NCBI GenBank assembly: GCA_023391695.1
Contig: JAEWAK010000067.1
Coordinates: 31,708 to 95,707, forward strand
DNA: 64,000 nt
Source: Bacillota bacterium
GTDB lineage: Bacteria; Bacillota; Clostridia; Lachnospirales; Lachnospiraceae
Direction: 5' to 3'
A program made the translations under genes and the position numbers. Under the pieces are notes generated by a model. The model was not told the DNA's origin, did not search any database, and was given only the letters and a program-made list of their open reading frames with translations. Shown piece by piece: positions 27,857-36,454 of this stretch; position 1 is the stretch's first letter; the number at the start of each line of letters is the position of its first letter.

Positions 27857-29425
27857 TTATTTACTTGCTGACCATGCATCAAGCTGTCTTTGATTTTCTG
27901 CAATAACTTTATCAATACCTGCTGACTTTAATGCAGCAATAAATTCCGGTAAAGCTTTATCCGGGTCAAGAGCACCCGCATTGAAGCTGTAGCAATACTG
28001 AGCCATTACCGCCTCAACAGCTGCAATTTCTGAACTCACACTGCTAGCCTTAAAGCTATAGCCCATGGCTGGTGAATATCTCTCCTTGGGTATCGCTTTT
28101 TCAAATTCCAGCCATTTTTTGCTCATATCAATATCAGCAGGATAAACAGCAGGCAATGTCAGGCGGTTACCCCAAAGCCCATATACATTACTATATGGTA
28201 ATTGAGTGATATCATCAGCTAAATACTTGATTACCTGATACTCTCCATTATCCTCCACTACTTCGTACTCTTCTCCTTCAAAACCATACTGGATCAAAGT
28301 TCCCGCAGCATTATTCGTAAGTACATAGGCAATTGCTTCGACTGCTTTTCCTGGATTTGCAGAGGTAATAGGAACGTTCCAGTTTACAATGGAACCACCG
28401 TTGAGCCTAATGAATCCATCAACCGTACGGAACTGTACAACCTCTTGTCCCCAAGAGGAGTTCGTTGACAACAGACTGCTCTCCGGTTCACAGTAAGCAA
28501 AGCTTCCCAGATAATTATCTTCCATTGCCCTGTTTGAATAATCAGTATCTACTGCCGCGTCCGGTGCAATATAACCCTTCTGTGCCCAATCATACATCAT
28601 TTCACAATACTTTTTATATTCTTCTGTCTCAAAGTAATTATAAACAGTTAAGTCCTCAAAGCTTCTATTTAGCATTAAGACACCGGCAGAAAAGCTTCCT
28701 GACAACATGTCATATTCCTGATAGCTATAGTTGAGAGGTTCATAAGTATTATTCCAAGGTGCGGTCATATAGAAGTTATCGCCTTCGCCTGCTTTGACAA
28801 TGGCAAACATGTCTTCCAATTCCTTCATGGTATAAATCTTTTTGTCATCCTGCTCAAATCCATATTTATCAACATACTTTTTCTTCATATTATAACCATA
28901 AGTCTGATATTGTTTATTTACACAGGAGGGAAGTGAATAAAGCTTACCGTCATAATAATTTCCGCTAATCCAATTCGGGTCAATATTCTTGCCATGCTCC
29001 GCCATGTACTCATCCAGCGGTAAAATCAAACCATCTTCCACCAGATTTCCAACACTTGTAAATGCTGTTAATGAAACATCCAGCTGCTCTCCAGATGATA
29101 TCATCAAAGTAGCATCCTGTTGGGAGGTCATAAGATCTGTAGGAACAAATGTCACATGAACGCCGATGTCTCTTTCCATCATCTCATTAAGCGCATCTTC
29201 CATCCTATAGAACCCTTCTGTCACTTCACTGATCGCCGGATACTGCCAAAAAATCTCAACAACTTCCCCATCCGTTCCAGTTTCGGTCTTTCCAGCTTCT
29301 TTTCCATCATCGCCAGTTTCAACCTTCGCTCCATCTTCCGTCTTGGTTGCCGGTTTACTACACCCTGAAAAGAGAGATAATACCATGGCACTGCAGACAA
29401 GTAATGCAACTACTTTCTTCTTCAT
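27857..29425 (-). CDS. Sugar-binding lipoprotein (YtcQ/LplA type), cluster 1
   Basis: 522 aa. Lipoprotein signal peptide with lipobox LFSGC at residues ~18-22, then a Ser/Thr/Glu-rich linker and a large periplasmic-binding fold (cluster-B/family-1 style, residues ~55-520). Substrate-facing stretches such as MTAPWNNTYEP and the C-terminal ALPEFIAALKSAGIDKVI recur in the paralogue. It captures an oligosaccharide for the two permeases downstream. GGAGG precedes the ATG. Confidence 0.9.
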   Translation of the reverse strand: MKKKVVALLVCSAMVLSLFSGCSKPATKTEDGAKVETGDDGKEAGKTETGTDGEVVEIFWQYPAISEVTEGFYRMEDALNEMMERDIGVHVTFVPTDLMTSQQDATLMISSGEQLDVSLTAFTSVGNLVEDGLILPLDEYMAEHGKNIDPNWISGNYYDGKLYSLPSCVNKQYQTYGYNMKKKYVDKYGFEQDDKKIYTMKELEDMFAIVKAGEGDNFYMTAPWNNTYEPLNYSYQEYDMLSGSFSAGVLMLNRSFEDLTVYNYFETEEYKKYCEMMYDWAQKGYIAPDAAVDTDYSNRAMEDNYLGSFAYCEPESSLLSTNSSWGQEVVQFRTVDGFIRLNGGSIVNWNVPITSANPGKAVEAIAYVLTNNAAGTLIQYGFEGEEYEVVEDNGEYQVIKYLADDITQLPYSNVYGLWGNRLTLPAVYPADIDMSKKWLEFEKAIPKERYSPAMGYSFKASSVSSEIAAVEAVMAQYCYSFNAGALDPDKALPEFIAALKSAGIDKVIAENQRQLDAWSASK

Positions 29426-29574
29426 AAATATCCTCCTTTTGTTTTGTGTTTGTTATTACCCTTTAGTTATACTTTTTTTAATGCCTAAATTCCATACCAT
29501 TTCCAAACCGGAACATCCCGAAAACGAACTTCTTTCGTTGAAGCAATATCCTTTGACCGTCATAAGCCTTAAAT

Positions 29575-30360
29575 TTATCGGTCCTCCCCGTGATATTGTG
29601 AAGGTGAACATCCAAAATACTTCTTAAACATTAAATTAAAGTTGGCATAGCTCTTATAACCCACCAGCTCAGCCACTACATTGGCGCTCAGATGCTGGGT
29701 CTTTAACATGTCCGCTGCCATCTTCATCCGTTCCGATATAATATACTGCCCAACAGACACGCCCTTTTCCTTTTTAAAAATGCGGTTTAAATACACCGGA
29801 TGTAAGAAAAGCTTCTCCGCCACCTCATTTACAGATAAGGTTTCACTGGACAGATCCTTTACAATATAGCTTACGGCAGCATCAACCAATTCCTCCTGTT
29901 TTTTCTGTCCAAAGTTTTCCATTGCCAGGTCAATCTTTTCCTTCACCACCTGCTTGCCGTATTCCTGGTAACGCACAGATTTCCTCTTTTCCTTAATCCG
30001 GTTAACCACCTTCAGGACAGCCGCTCCTATATCCTCATACACGGCCGGGATCAGCAAATAGTCTTGGCAGCCAAGCTGGATCGCTTCTTTCGCATATCCA
30101 AAGCTGGCATGACAGGTTAAAAAAATACATTCAATCTCTTTATTATTTTCCCTTACCCAGCGGAGTACCGAGATTCCGTTCTCCCCAGGCATCTCGATAT
30201 CACAGAGCATCAGGTCAATGTGATTTTTTTGCATACAGACCTTTGCATCTTCCGCACCATAGGCCGTAAAAACCTCGTTAATCCCGTACTGCTCCCACGG
30301 GATATCCGTTCTCATTGTCTCCACTGTTATAATTGCATCATTTACCAATAATAGATTCAT
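29575..30360 (-). CDS. Response regulator YesN type, cluster 1
   Basis: 261 aa. Receiver domain at 1-120 with the phospho-acceptor Asp in LCDIEMPGENG and the Lys region near LLIPAVYEDIG. C-terminal AraC-type helix-turn-helix pair at residues ~160-260 (LSVNEVAEKLFLHPVYLNRIFKKEKG and AELVGYKSYANFNLMFKKYFG). It is activated by the upstream kinase, with which it overlaps by 23 bases, and probably switches on the importer and CAZyme genes below it. Confidence 0.92.
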   Translation of the reverse strand: MNLLLVNDAIITVETMRTDIPWEQYGINEVFTAYGAEDAKVCMQKNHIDLMLCDIEMPGENGISVLRWVRENNKEIECIFLTCHASFGYAKEAIQLGCQDYLLIPAVYEDIGAAVLKVVNRIKEKRKSVRYQEYGKQVVKEKIDLAMENFGQKKQEELVDAAVSYIVKDLSSETLSVNEVAEKLFLHPVYLNRIFKKEKGVSVGQYIISERMKMAADMLKTQHLSANVVAELVGYKSYANFNLMFKKYFGCSPSQYHGEDR

Positions 30361-32002
30361 CCTCTACCTCCAGGTTGTATGAGAATTGTACTGTTACGCA
30401 AGTCATCTTCCCCTGCTCCGACATAATTTCAATGGTTGCCTCTTGTCCATAAAAGTGCTTTAACCTCCGCATGGAATTTAATAGACCTATGCTGGAATTG
30501 GAATGCTCCTGCTCAGTCTCTCCCTTAAGAAGCCTCCTGCACTGCTCCAGGGTCTCCCCGTCCATGCCATTGCCGTCATCCGTAATAGTAAATGTCACCT
30601 TTTTATCCTTATACTTTCCAGTAATTAAAATATGGAGCATTGTTCCCTGCTTAATCCCATATTTTACTGAATTTTCTATGAAATTATGGATTAGAAGCGG
30701 TGGAACACGGACATAATTGATCTCCTGGTCTATATCGTAGTTTGCCTCCACATTACCTGAATAATTAATAGAAACCATCTTTACATATCCTTCGATCATC
30801 CTCAGCTCCTTAGGAAAAAGTTCTAATTCTTTGTCACTGCGGAAAATATAGCGGAAGTACTCCGAAAGATATATGATAATCTGCTGAATCGCAATAATCT
30901 CCTTTCGCTGTGCCAGGGTATAGATCAGGTTAAAGGTATTCAATAGGAAATGGGGGCGGATCTGCAGCTGCAGATTGCGTAGCTCCATCTTCTGCCTGGC
31001 AATTTCTTTCTCATAGCTTTCAATCTTCAAGGCTATTAATTTATTTGCCATCTGGTTAAAAGAACGGTATGCCTCCATATACTCCACGGAATTGGCCTTT
31101 TCCCTTATCCTGAAATCATGGTTGCCCTTCCGTATTTGACGGTGTGCCTGGTTTACCTTATTCAACGGTTTGATTAAAAGGATTTTTAAGAATATAAATA
31201 AAGCAGGTATTAATGCCAGGTATAAGAATGCCAGAATTTGTAATACCTTTACATACTTAGATATCCCTCCAACAATCTCATTTTTCTTTATGCTGATTAC
31301 TAAATAGATCCTCTTAAATTCAGAAGAAACCATAATCCGGTCACCGGAATCTTGAACCTTCTTACTTTTTGTAAAATTAATAGAATAATCCGTATAATTT
31401 AATTTGTTTTCTATATCTTTTTTTAATGCATCCAGATTGAACCAGCCGCCATACATCACATCCTTTTGGTCAACAATCAAGAAAAGATATTTATAAGAAT
31501 TAAACTCATAGATATGCCACCCGCCCTTATCTCCATCGATCAGCTGCTCTGATATAAATACATCCATTGAGCGGTATAACTCATTGCTTTCATTTGGATT
31601 TTCATCATAGACTACGGTATCTTTGACCTTCTTCATATAGTAAAAATACCCGTCCCCTCCATCCGTTATATTTCCCATGGTTCTTAAACTATAGTAAAGC
31701 TTGTGTTTTGAACTTTGATACATATAATTATTTTCCTTTTGGAGTTTCATTCGGATACAATCCGGATTTTCAGTCAAGAAATAGTATAATAATGTATGTG
31801 TGTTCGCCATACGGGATTCGATTTCTGAAACGAAGGTGTCAGCCAGAGTTTGAGCAGACATTTTATTTTGGTTTATCATAGTGTCGATAACCTTTTCATT
31901 TGCTACGATGGCAATGACATTCAGTGGCAAGACCAAGACTATCATGATCAAAATAACCTTAGTGGATATGGAATTGAATAGGCGGCGTGCTCTTTTCTTC
32001 AT
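30338..32002 (-). CDS. Sensor histidine kinase YesM type, cluster 1
   Basis: 554 aa. First membrane segment ~15-35 (VILIMIVLVLPLNVIAIVA), an extracytoplasmic sensor of ~220 residues, second segment ~250-275, a HAMP domain, then a LytS-type kinase core with the phospho-acceptor His in LQIRPHFLLN, the N-box NFIENSVKYGI and a G-box DDGNGMDGE. Senses an oligosaccharide, probably through the importer's binding protein. Overlaps its response regulator by 23 bases. Confidence 0.92.
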   Translation of the reverse strand: MKKRARRLFNSISTKVILIMIVLVLPLNVIAIVANEKVIDTMINQNKMSAQTLADTFVSEIESRMANTHTLLYYFLTENPDCIRMKLQKENNYMYQSSKHKLYYSLRTMGNITDGGDGYFYYMKKVKDTVVYDENPNESNELYRSMDVFISEQLIDGDKGGWHIYEFNSYKYLFLIVDQKDVMYGGWFNLDALKKDIENKLNYTDYSINFTKSKKVQDSGDRIMVSSEFKRIYLVISIKKNEIVGGISKYVKVLQILAFLYLALIPALFIFLKILLIKPLNKVNQAHRQIRKGNHDFRIREKANSVEYMEAYRSFNQMANKLIALKIESYEKEIARQKMELRNLQLQIRPHFLLNTFNLIYTLAQRKEIIAIQQIIIYLSEYFRYIFRSDKELELFPKELRMIEGYVKMVSINYSGNVEANYDIDQEINYVRVPPLLIHNFIENSVKYGIKQGTMLHILITGKYKDKKVTFTITDDGNGMDGETLEQCRRLLKGETEQEHSNSSIGLLNSMRRLKHFYGQEATIEIMSEQGKMTCVTVQFSYNLEVEDESIIGK

Positions 32003-32811
32003 AAAATGACTCCCGTTATCTTCGTAATATGTATTTTGATATGTTTCTTTTTATTTCATAATATTTCTCACTGTTTTACATTATCCCACTTATTTCTTCC
32101 TAGTGCTTACGGATAGTCTTCCCATTATCTTTAGATAGGTTTTCATTTTTCATATTATCACTATAGTGTTTTGCATTGTCCTTCACATTATATTTCATTT
32201 TCTCCAAAATCAATAAGAAATCGATAAAACCACCAACCTCAATTATTTAAACTATGTATTTTTAGAAATTCAAAGCCTCCTACAAATAATGTTCACCATC
32301 ATAGGAAGCCTTTTTATCAGTTTAATATTCAACTAAAGTAAATATTCAAACCATAAACTATTCATCAAAACAAACTGTACATGCTATACATTAACATTAT
32401 TAGCATTACTTATACAGTAATGCTATTTATACGATAATCGATATCGTAATAAAAATTATTTTACTACCTGATTAAAAAACTTACTTTATTTAATTATAAA
32501 ATTTAATATTTCCCCGGTCTATATCTTTTCGAAACCATTATATATCAGAATCAAACGTAATATTCCAAACACAATATTCAATACTGCCCCTATACCACCT
32601 CTAAATTAATTATATCTCAAATCCATTCCTTTGAATTTCATTATATTTGTATTATTGCAATACATTAACGATAAACTGACTAACTAATAAGTTTATTTTA
32701 AGAACAGAAAACCACCCTGTATTAACTCTATTATTACATATTAATTATACCGCATTTGCTATCATCTACTCCACCTCTTTGTTTTCACTATAAGTAAAAT
32801 CTATAAAACAA
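32003..32811. other. Long AT-rich intergenic region upstream of cluster 1
   Basis: About 800 bases with few codons in any frame. It probably contains the yesM-type promoter; I see no convincing operator or RNA. It separates cluster 1 from the sigma/HTH module. Confidence 0.4.
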
Positions 32812-32837
32812 CGGGCATAAGGGTAGCCTTATGCCCG
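32812..32837 (-). terminator. Terminator of the sigma/HTH module
   Basis: CGGGCATAAGG pairs with CCTTATGCCCG over 11 bases, leaving a short loop. Minus-strand TTGTTTTA follows. It lies 42 bases past the HTH gene end. Confidence 0.8.
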
Positions 32838-32878
32838 GGAACATCAGAAAAAAATTCCAGTTAACAAACAGTAAATTT

Positions 32879-33060
32879 TTATAAGTTTATTTTATCAATG
32901 CAGTTCAAGAACGTAATCTGAAGTTCTTGATACAAATCCTCATCAAAAACACGATTGATGATTGATTCCTTAATAAGTAAAGGTTTGTACATCTCTATTA
33001 TTTTTTTATAGCAAATTCTTCGTTTTTTTTAGCCAAAAACAATAGCTCATTAAATTTCAT
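32879..33060 (-). pseudogene. HTH protein split by a -1 frame step at A_AAA_AAA
   Basis: Zero frame: MKFNELLFLAKKNEEFAIKK then TAA at 32998-33000. Minus-one frame: IIEMYKPLLIKESIINRVFD then EDLYQELQITFLNCIDKIN ending at 32879. Together they match the HTH_16/Tn916-ORF8-like small helix-turn-helix family. The switch falls in a run of seven A (33001-33007 on the plus strand are T) that reads A-AAA-AAA in the zero frame, directly before the TAA. Either a one-base homopolymer deletion or recoding. The ATG lies 11 bases inside the preceding sigma gene. Confidence 0.6.
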
Positions 33061-33463
33061 TATCATCCTCCAATTTGTTATGCAGTTTTTGAATCAGCCT
33101 ATAATAAATGGATGCAACGGTTTTATACCCAATCCCGATTTCATTAGCGATTTCCTGAAAGGAGCGTTCGTTCAGCACTTTCATTACTAAAATATTGAAT
33201 TCTAGTTCCTTAAGTTCTTCTAGTGCTTTTCGTAGCTTGTAATCATCAAGTTGTTCTAAAAATGGCAATTGAACCATCATGTCTTGTTCAGAACGAAGTT
33301 CCTTCCACTCATCTTGAATATCTAAAGATACTTCATAACTATATTGCTTGGATTTGGCTTGTAAATACTGAATCTTCTTTCTATGTATGGCCGTAACAAG
33401 ATAAGCTGTAAACTGGTTTTGTAATATATTGGACTCACCAATACCATCATTATATTCTTTCAT
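33050..33463 (-). CDS. Sigma-70-family factor, mobile-element type
   Basis: 137 aa. Residues ~70-130 form a region-4 helix-turn-helix (LKELEFNILVMKVLNERSFQ and EIANEIGIGYKTVASIYYRL), with a truncated region-2 part upstream. Similar short sigma factors occur on conjugative elements such as Tn916/Tn1549 together with an HTH gene, and the HTH gene follows here with an 11-base overlap. AGAGGAAAGG precedes the ATG. No other conjugation genes are nearby, so this is a leftover module. Confidence 0.75.
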   Translation of the reverse strand: MKEYNDGIGESNILQNQFTAYLVTAIHRKKIQYLQAKSKQYSYEVSLDIQDEWKELRSEQDMMVQLPFLEQLDDYKLRKALEELKELEFNILVMKVLNERSFQEIANEIGIGYKTVASIYYRLIQKLHNKLEDDNEI

Positions 33464-33982
33464 TGGCCTTTCCTCTTTTCCTAAAATTTTCTTATGGAAA
33501 AGAAAAAAGGAGGTCCTCTAATATATAGTTTTTCAAAAGTTTTATGCCGTTGTCTAAAGTAAAATGCTCTTATATACACAAATCCCACAGGTTCCTTTCA
33601 GGTCCGGAACTTGAAGAAACTTGCACCAGGCCATCCCTTCATCTCAAGAGCGGTAGCCTGCTATTCTACTAAAATATGATTTGGTTAACCTCAGCTAAAA
33701 TGGTAGAAATATATTCATCCTATCGAGATAAAACGCAGAAAACCCCGAATCTAAGGGAAGGATTTTTTTTTAATCTCTCTTAGAACCGAGGTTGACTTTA
33801 TTTTAGATAATATTTAACTATTAACCAAAAAATTTATATACAATTGTTACAATTTATTATATTTACAAGTATAACAAAGTAAGCTGTCTTTTTTTAGTCG
33901 AAATTCAGTCAAAAGTCATGAGAATATCGCAACATTTAACATAAAATGGCAATTCAAATGTAGTTTTGTTATTTTATGTTTT
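33464..33982. other. Intergenic stretch with a candidate structured region
   Basis: 519 bases. The hairpin at 33741-33793 lies here. The part ~33580-33665, GC-richer than its surroundings, might be a folded leader upstream of the sigma gene, but I could not assign an RNA family. Confidence 0.3.
33741..33793 (-). terminator. Terminator-like hairpin after the orphan response regulator
   Basis: Arms around AACCCCGAATCTAAGGGAA and AACCTCGGTTCTAAGAGAG match at about 14 of 18 positions with a T/A-rich loop. It lies 190 bases past the regulator, so it is only a weak call. Confidence 0.45.
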
Positions 33983-34675
33983 TTAAATATGAAAAAAACA
34001 GTACCCTACACCCCAAACTGTCTTTATATAATCAACATTCTCCCCGTGTTCTTTAAACTTTACACGAATTCGCCATATGTGGCACATAACACTATTCTCA
34101 TTTGCAATAAACTCATTACCCCATACTTTAGTGTAAATCTGTTCCTTACTAAATACCTGTCCAGGATGTTTTGCAAGCAGGTATAAAATTTCAAACTCTT
34201 TCTTTGTCAGCTCCAATTGTAGTCCTTTTATTTCAACACTTCTGAACTGGGGATCAATAACCAAATCTGGGCATGTCATAAGAACGTATAAGTTATTTGC
34301 GTTATATGGATCATTATAACGGCGAAGAATTGCTTGCACCCGGGCATTTAATTCACCTTCATGAAAAGGCTTTGAGAGATAATCGTCCGCACCATTGAGC
34401 AATGCTTCTATTTTGTATGAAGGATCTGTATGAGTTGAAAGTACAAAGATAGGTACTTTTTTTGCTTTATGTATAGTTTTCAGCAAAGCCATCCCATCGT
34501 TTTCAACAAGAAGAAGGTCCATGATTACAAGACAAAAGTTATGTTTTATGAATAGTTTCAATCCATCCTGTACAGATAGCGCGCACGTTATACTAGTAGC
34601 ATTATCATTAAGAGTATTTTTAATCTGCTCACGGGAGGCAAAATCGTCGTCTATAATAAGTATATTTTTCTTCAT
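33983..34675 (-). CDS. Orphan OmpR-type response regulator
   Basis: 230 aa. Receiver with Asp-Asp near the start (ILIIDDDFASRE), phospho-acceptor Asp in CLVIMDLLLVENDG and the Lys in LSKPFHEGE. C-terminal winged HTH of OmpR/PhoB type (ELTKKEFEILYLLAKHPGQV ... VDYIKTVWGVGYCF), like VanR. No histidine kinase gene is adjacent; the nearest kinases belong to YesM/YesN pairs of a different type. Target unknown. A Val follows the Leu-run instead of the usual Pro in MDLxLP. Confidence 0.88.
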   Translation of the reverse strand: MKKNILIIDDDFASREQIKNTLNDNATSITCALSVQDGLKLFIKHNFCLVIMDLLLVENDGMALLKTIHKAKKVPIFVLSTHTDPSYKIEALLNGADDYLSKPFHEGELNARVQAILRRYNDPYNANNLYVLMTCPDLVIDPQFRSVEIKGLQLELTKKEFEILYLLAKHPGQVFSKEQIYTKVWGNEFIANENSVMCHIWRIRVKFKEHGENVDYIKTVWGVGYCFFHI

Positions 34676-35074
34676 ATTGTTGTCCTTTCTTTATTTTATC
34701 GATGTTTAAAGACACCAAAGACATAAATAATTACTCAGATTTCGATAAAAATAAATTGAGCTTAAAAATAGGCATTCGTATATACCTATTATTAAGCTAT
34801 AAATAGAATAAAACATCAAATTCTGATAATAAAAATCCTACTTTGTAAAATGTACATTTCAATTTTCTCACCCCTTTTTCATTCAATTAATAGTCAACTT
34901 CTTTTTTGAATGAAAAAAGCAGGAGCAGCTTTTATAGCTGTTCCCGCTGTCATATTTAATCAAAATATGTAACCTCTCTGTTTTAATCACGATCTGGCTT
35001 CAGCGGGAATGAAAGGTATTATCTCTTATTCCACTGTCACCTTCATTTTTCATTCACTAAATTATTTCAACTGC
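34676..35074. other. Intergenic region with one terminator
   Basis: 399 bases between the orphan regulator and the glycerol kinase relic. It contains the hairpin at 34918-34948 and otherwise AT-rich sequence with no genes. Confidence 0.4.
34918..34948 (-). terminator. Terminator of the glycerol kinase relic and cluster 2 tail
   Basis: AGCGGGAACAGCT pairs with AGCTGCTCCTGCT with two small mismatches and a short loop; the minus strand then reads TTTTTTC. A good rho-independent terminator. Confidence 0.8.
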
Positions 35075-35706
35075 TTAATTAATTACCTTAGAAATTGCTT
35101 TCTTCCAACCATCGCATATCCTCTTCCTCCTGGCATTATCTATGTCAGAGTGGTACTCAACATACTGCAGATTTATAAAAGCTTTTTTCTCTGTAAATAA
35201 ACCAACGACAATTTCAGCCATATATGCCGCTCCTATTCCAGATAATTCTTCTACATTTGGTACTTTAACTGTCACATTTGATATATTGCTTTGAAACTGC
35301 ATCAAATATCTATTTCTCGTTGGACCTCCATCCACACACAGCGTCTGAACGTCAATCCCCGAATCTTTTTTCATTGCCTGCAATACATCATTGATCTGAT
35401 ATGCAATACATTCAACTACCGCTTTGACACTTTCTTTTCTTCCTGTAGTTCTCCTCATACCATAATCATTGCCTTAGAGTCACTTTTCCAATATGGTGCT
35501 CCAACGCCCCTAGAAGCAGGAATCAAATAAGTAGAGTCCTTCGGATTTGCTGCTTTTGCTAATTCATCGGTATCTCCTGCAGTATCAATGATTTCCAAAT
35601 CATCCTTAAGCCATGAAAAAACTGCCCCTATATAATTAAGATTTCTCTCTAGTACATAATCAACTTTTTTATCTATCCCTCTTATATTGCGAAGGAACGC
35701 AACCAT
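35075..35706 (-). pseudogene. Glycerol kinase (FGGY) 3' half with frameshift
   Basis: C-terminal half of a FGGY kinase. Fragment 35455-35706 has ASRGVGAPYWKSDSKA; fragment 35075-35458 has MRRTTGRKESVKAVVECIAY, VDGGPTRNRYLMQFQS and EELSGIGAAY. Together they match glycerol kinase-like enzymes, broken by a one-base frameshift at the overlap (GTATGAGG) and lacking the N-terminal half. It overlaps the end of the neighbouring response regulator by 38 bases, so the 5' break lies there. Non-functional. Confidence 0.8.
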
Positions 35707-36454
35707 ACTTTTTTTTGAATATGTTATGAAAATTAGTATAATATTTATAGCCTACCTGTTCGGCAACTTCATTAACCGATAATTTACCGTCAATCAAGAG
35801 AGAGGTTGCCATTTTCATCCTACAATTAATGATAAATTGGCCAACTGAAACGTTTCTTTCTTTCTTAAAAACCCTATTTAAGTAAACCGGATGAAAAAAA
35901 AACTTCTCTGCAATTTCGTTAACTGATAAATTAGTATCACTAATATGCTCTATAATATATCCGCTTATTTCTGAAATCACCTCTTTCGTAGTCTTTTTTT
36001 CGCTTTTTTTTTCTTCTATCTGTTTTATTTTATCGAAGAAAAGCTCTTTACCTAATAGCTGATAACGGATATCATCACGTTTTCTGGAAATACGTTCTAC
36101 AACCTTTAAAATAGCAGCTCCGATCACTTCATATTTTACAGGTACCAAAAGATAATCCTGACATCCCAAACTAATTGCTTCTTTTGCATACATGAAATTC
36201 GCATGACAGGTAAGAAAGATACATTCAATTTCATACCCCTCATTACGAACCCAATCAAGAAGCGAAATACCGTTTTCTCCAGGCATTTCGATATCACAGA
36301 GCATGACATCAATCTGTTTTTCTACAATAGCTTTTTTTGCACGCCCGGCATCATAAGCCGTATATACTTCATCTATTCCATATGCGTCCCATATTATATT
36401 TTCTTTCATTGTTTCAGCCGTCAATTTTTCATCATTCACTATCAGCAGATTCAT
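35669..36454 (-). CDS. Response regulator YesN type, cluster 2
   Basis: 261 aa, same layout as the cluster 1 copy: receiver with Asp in VMLCDIEMPGENG, AraC-type HTH at the C-terminus (SVNEIAEKFFFHPVYLNRVF, AEQVGYKYYTNFHNIFKKKYG). The two regulators are clearly paralogues, with divergence in the central linker. It overlaps its kinase gene by 23 bases. Its coding end runs into the glycerol kinase relic. Confidence 0.92.
   Translation of the reverse strand: MNLLIVNDEKLTAETMKENIIWDAYGIDEVYTAYDAGRAKKAIVEKQIDVMLCDIEMPGENGISLLDWVRNEGYEIECIFLTCHANFMYAKEAISLGCQDYLLVPVKYEVIGAAILKVVERISRKRDDIRYQLLGKELFFDKIKQIEEKKSEKKTTKEVISEISGYIIEHISDTNLSVNEIAEKFFFHPVYLNRVFKKERNVSVGQFIINCRMKMATSLLIDGKLSVNEVAEQVGYKYYTNFHNIFKKKYGCVPSQYKRDR

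Noticed and set aside
33580..33665. Possible structured RNA upstream of the sigma gene
   Set aside because: I could not fold it into any riboswitch or T-box I know; kept only as a remark.
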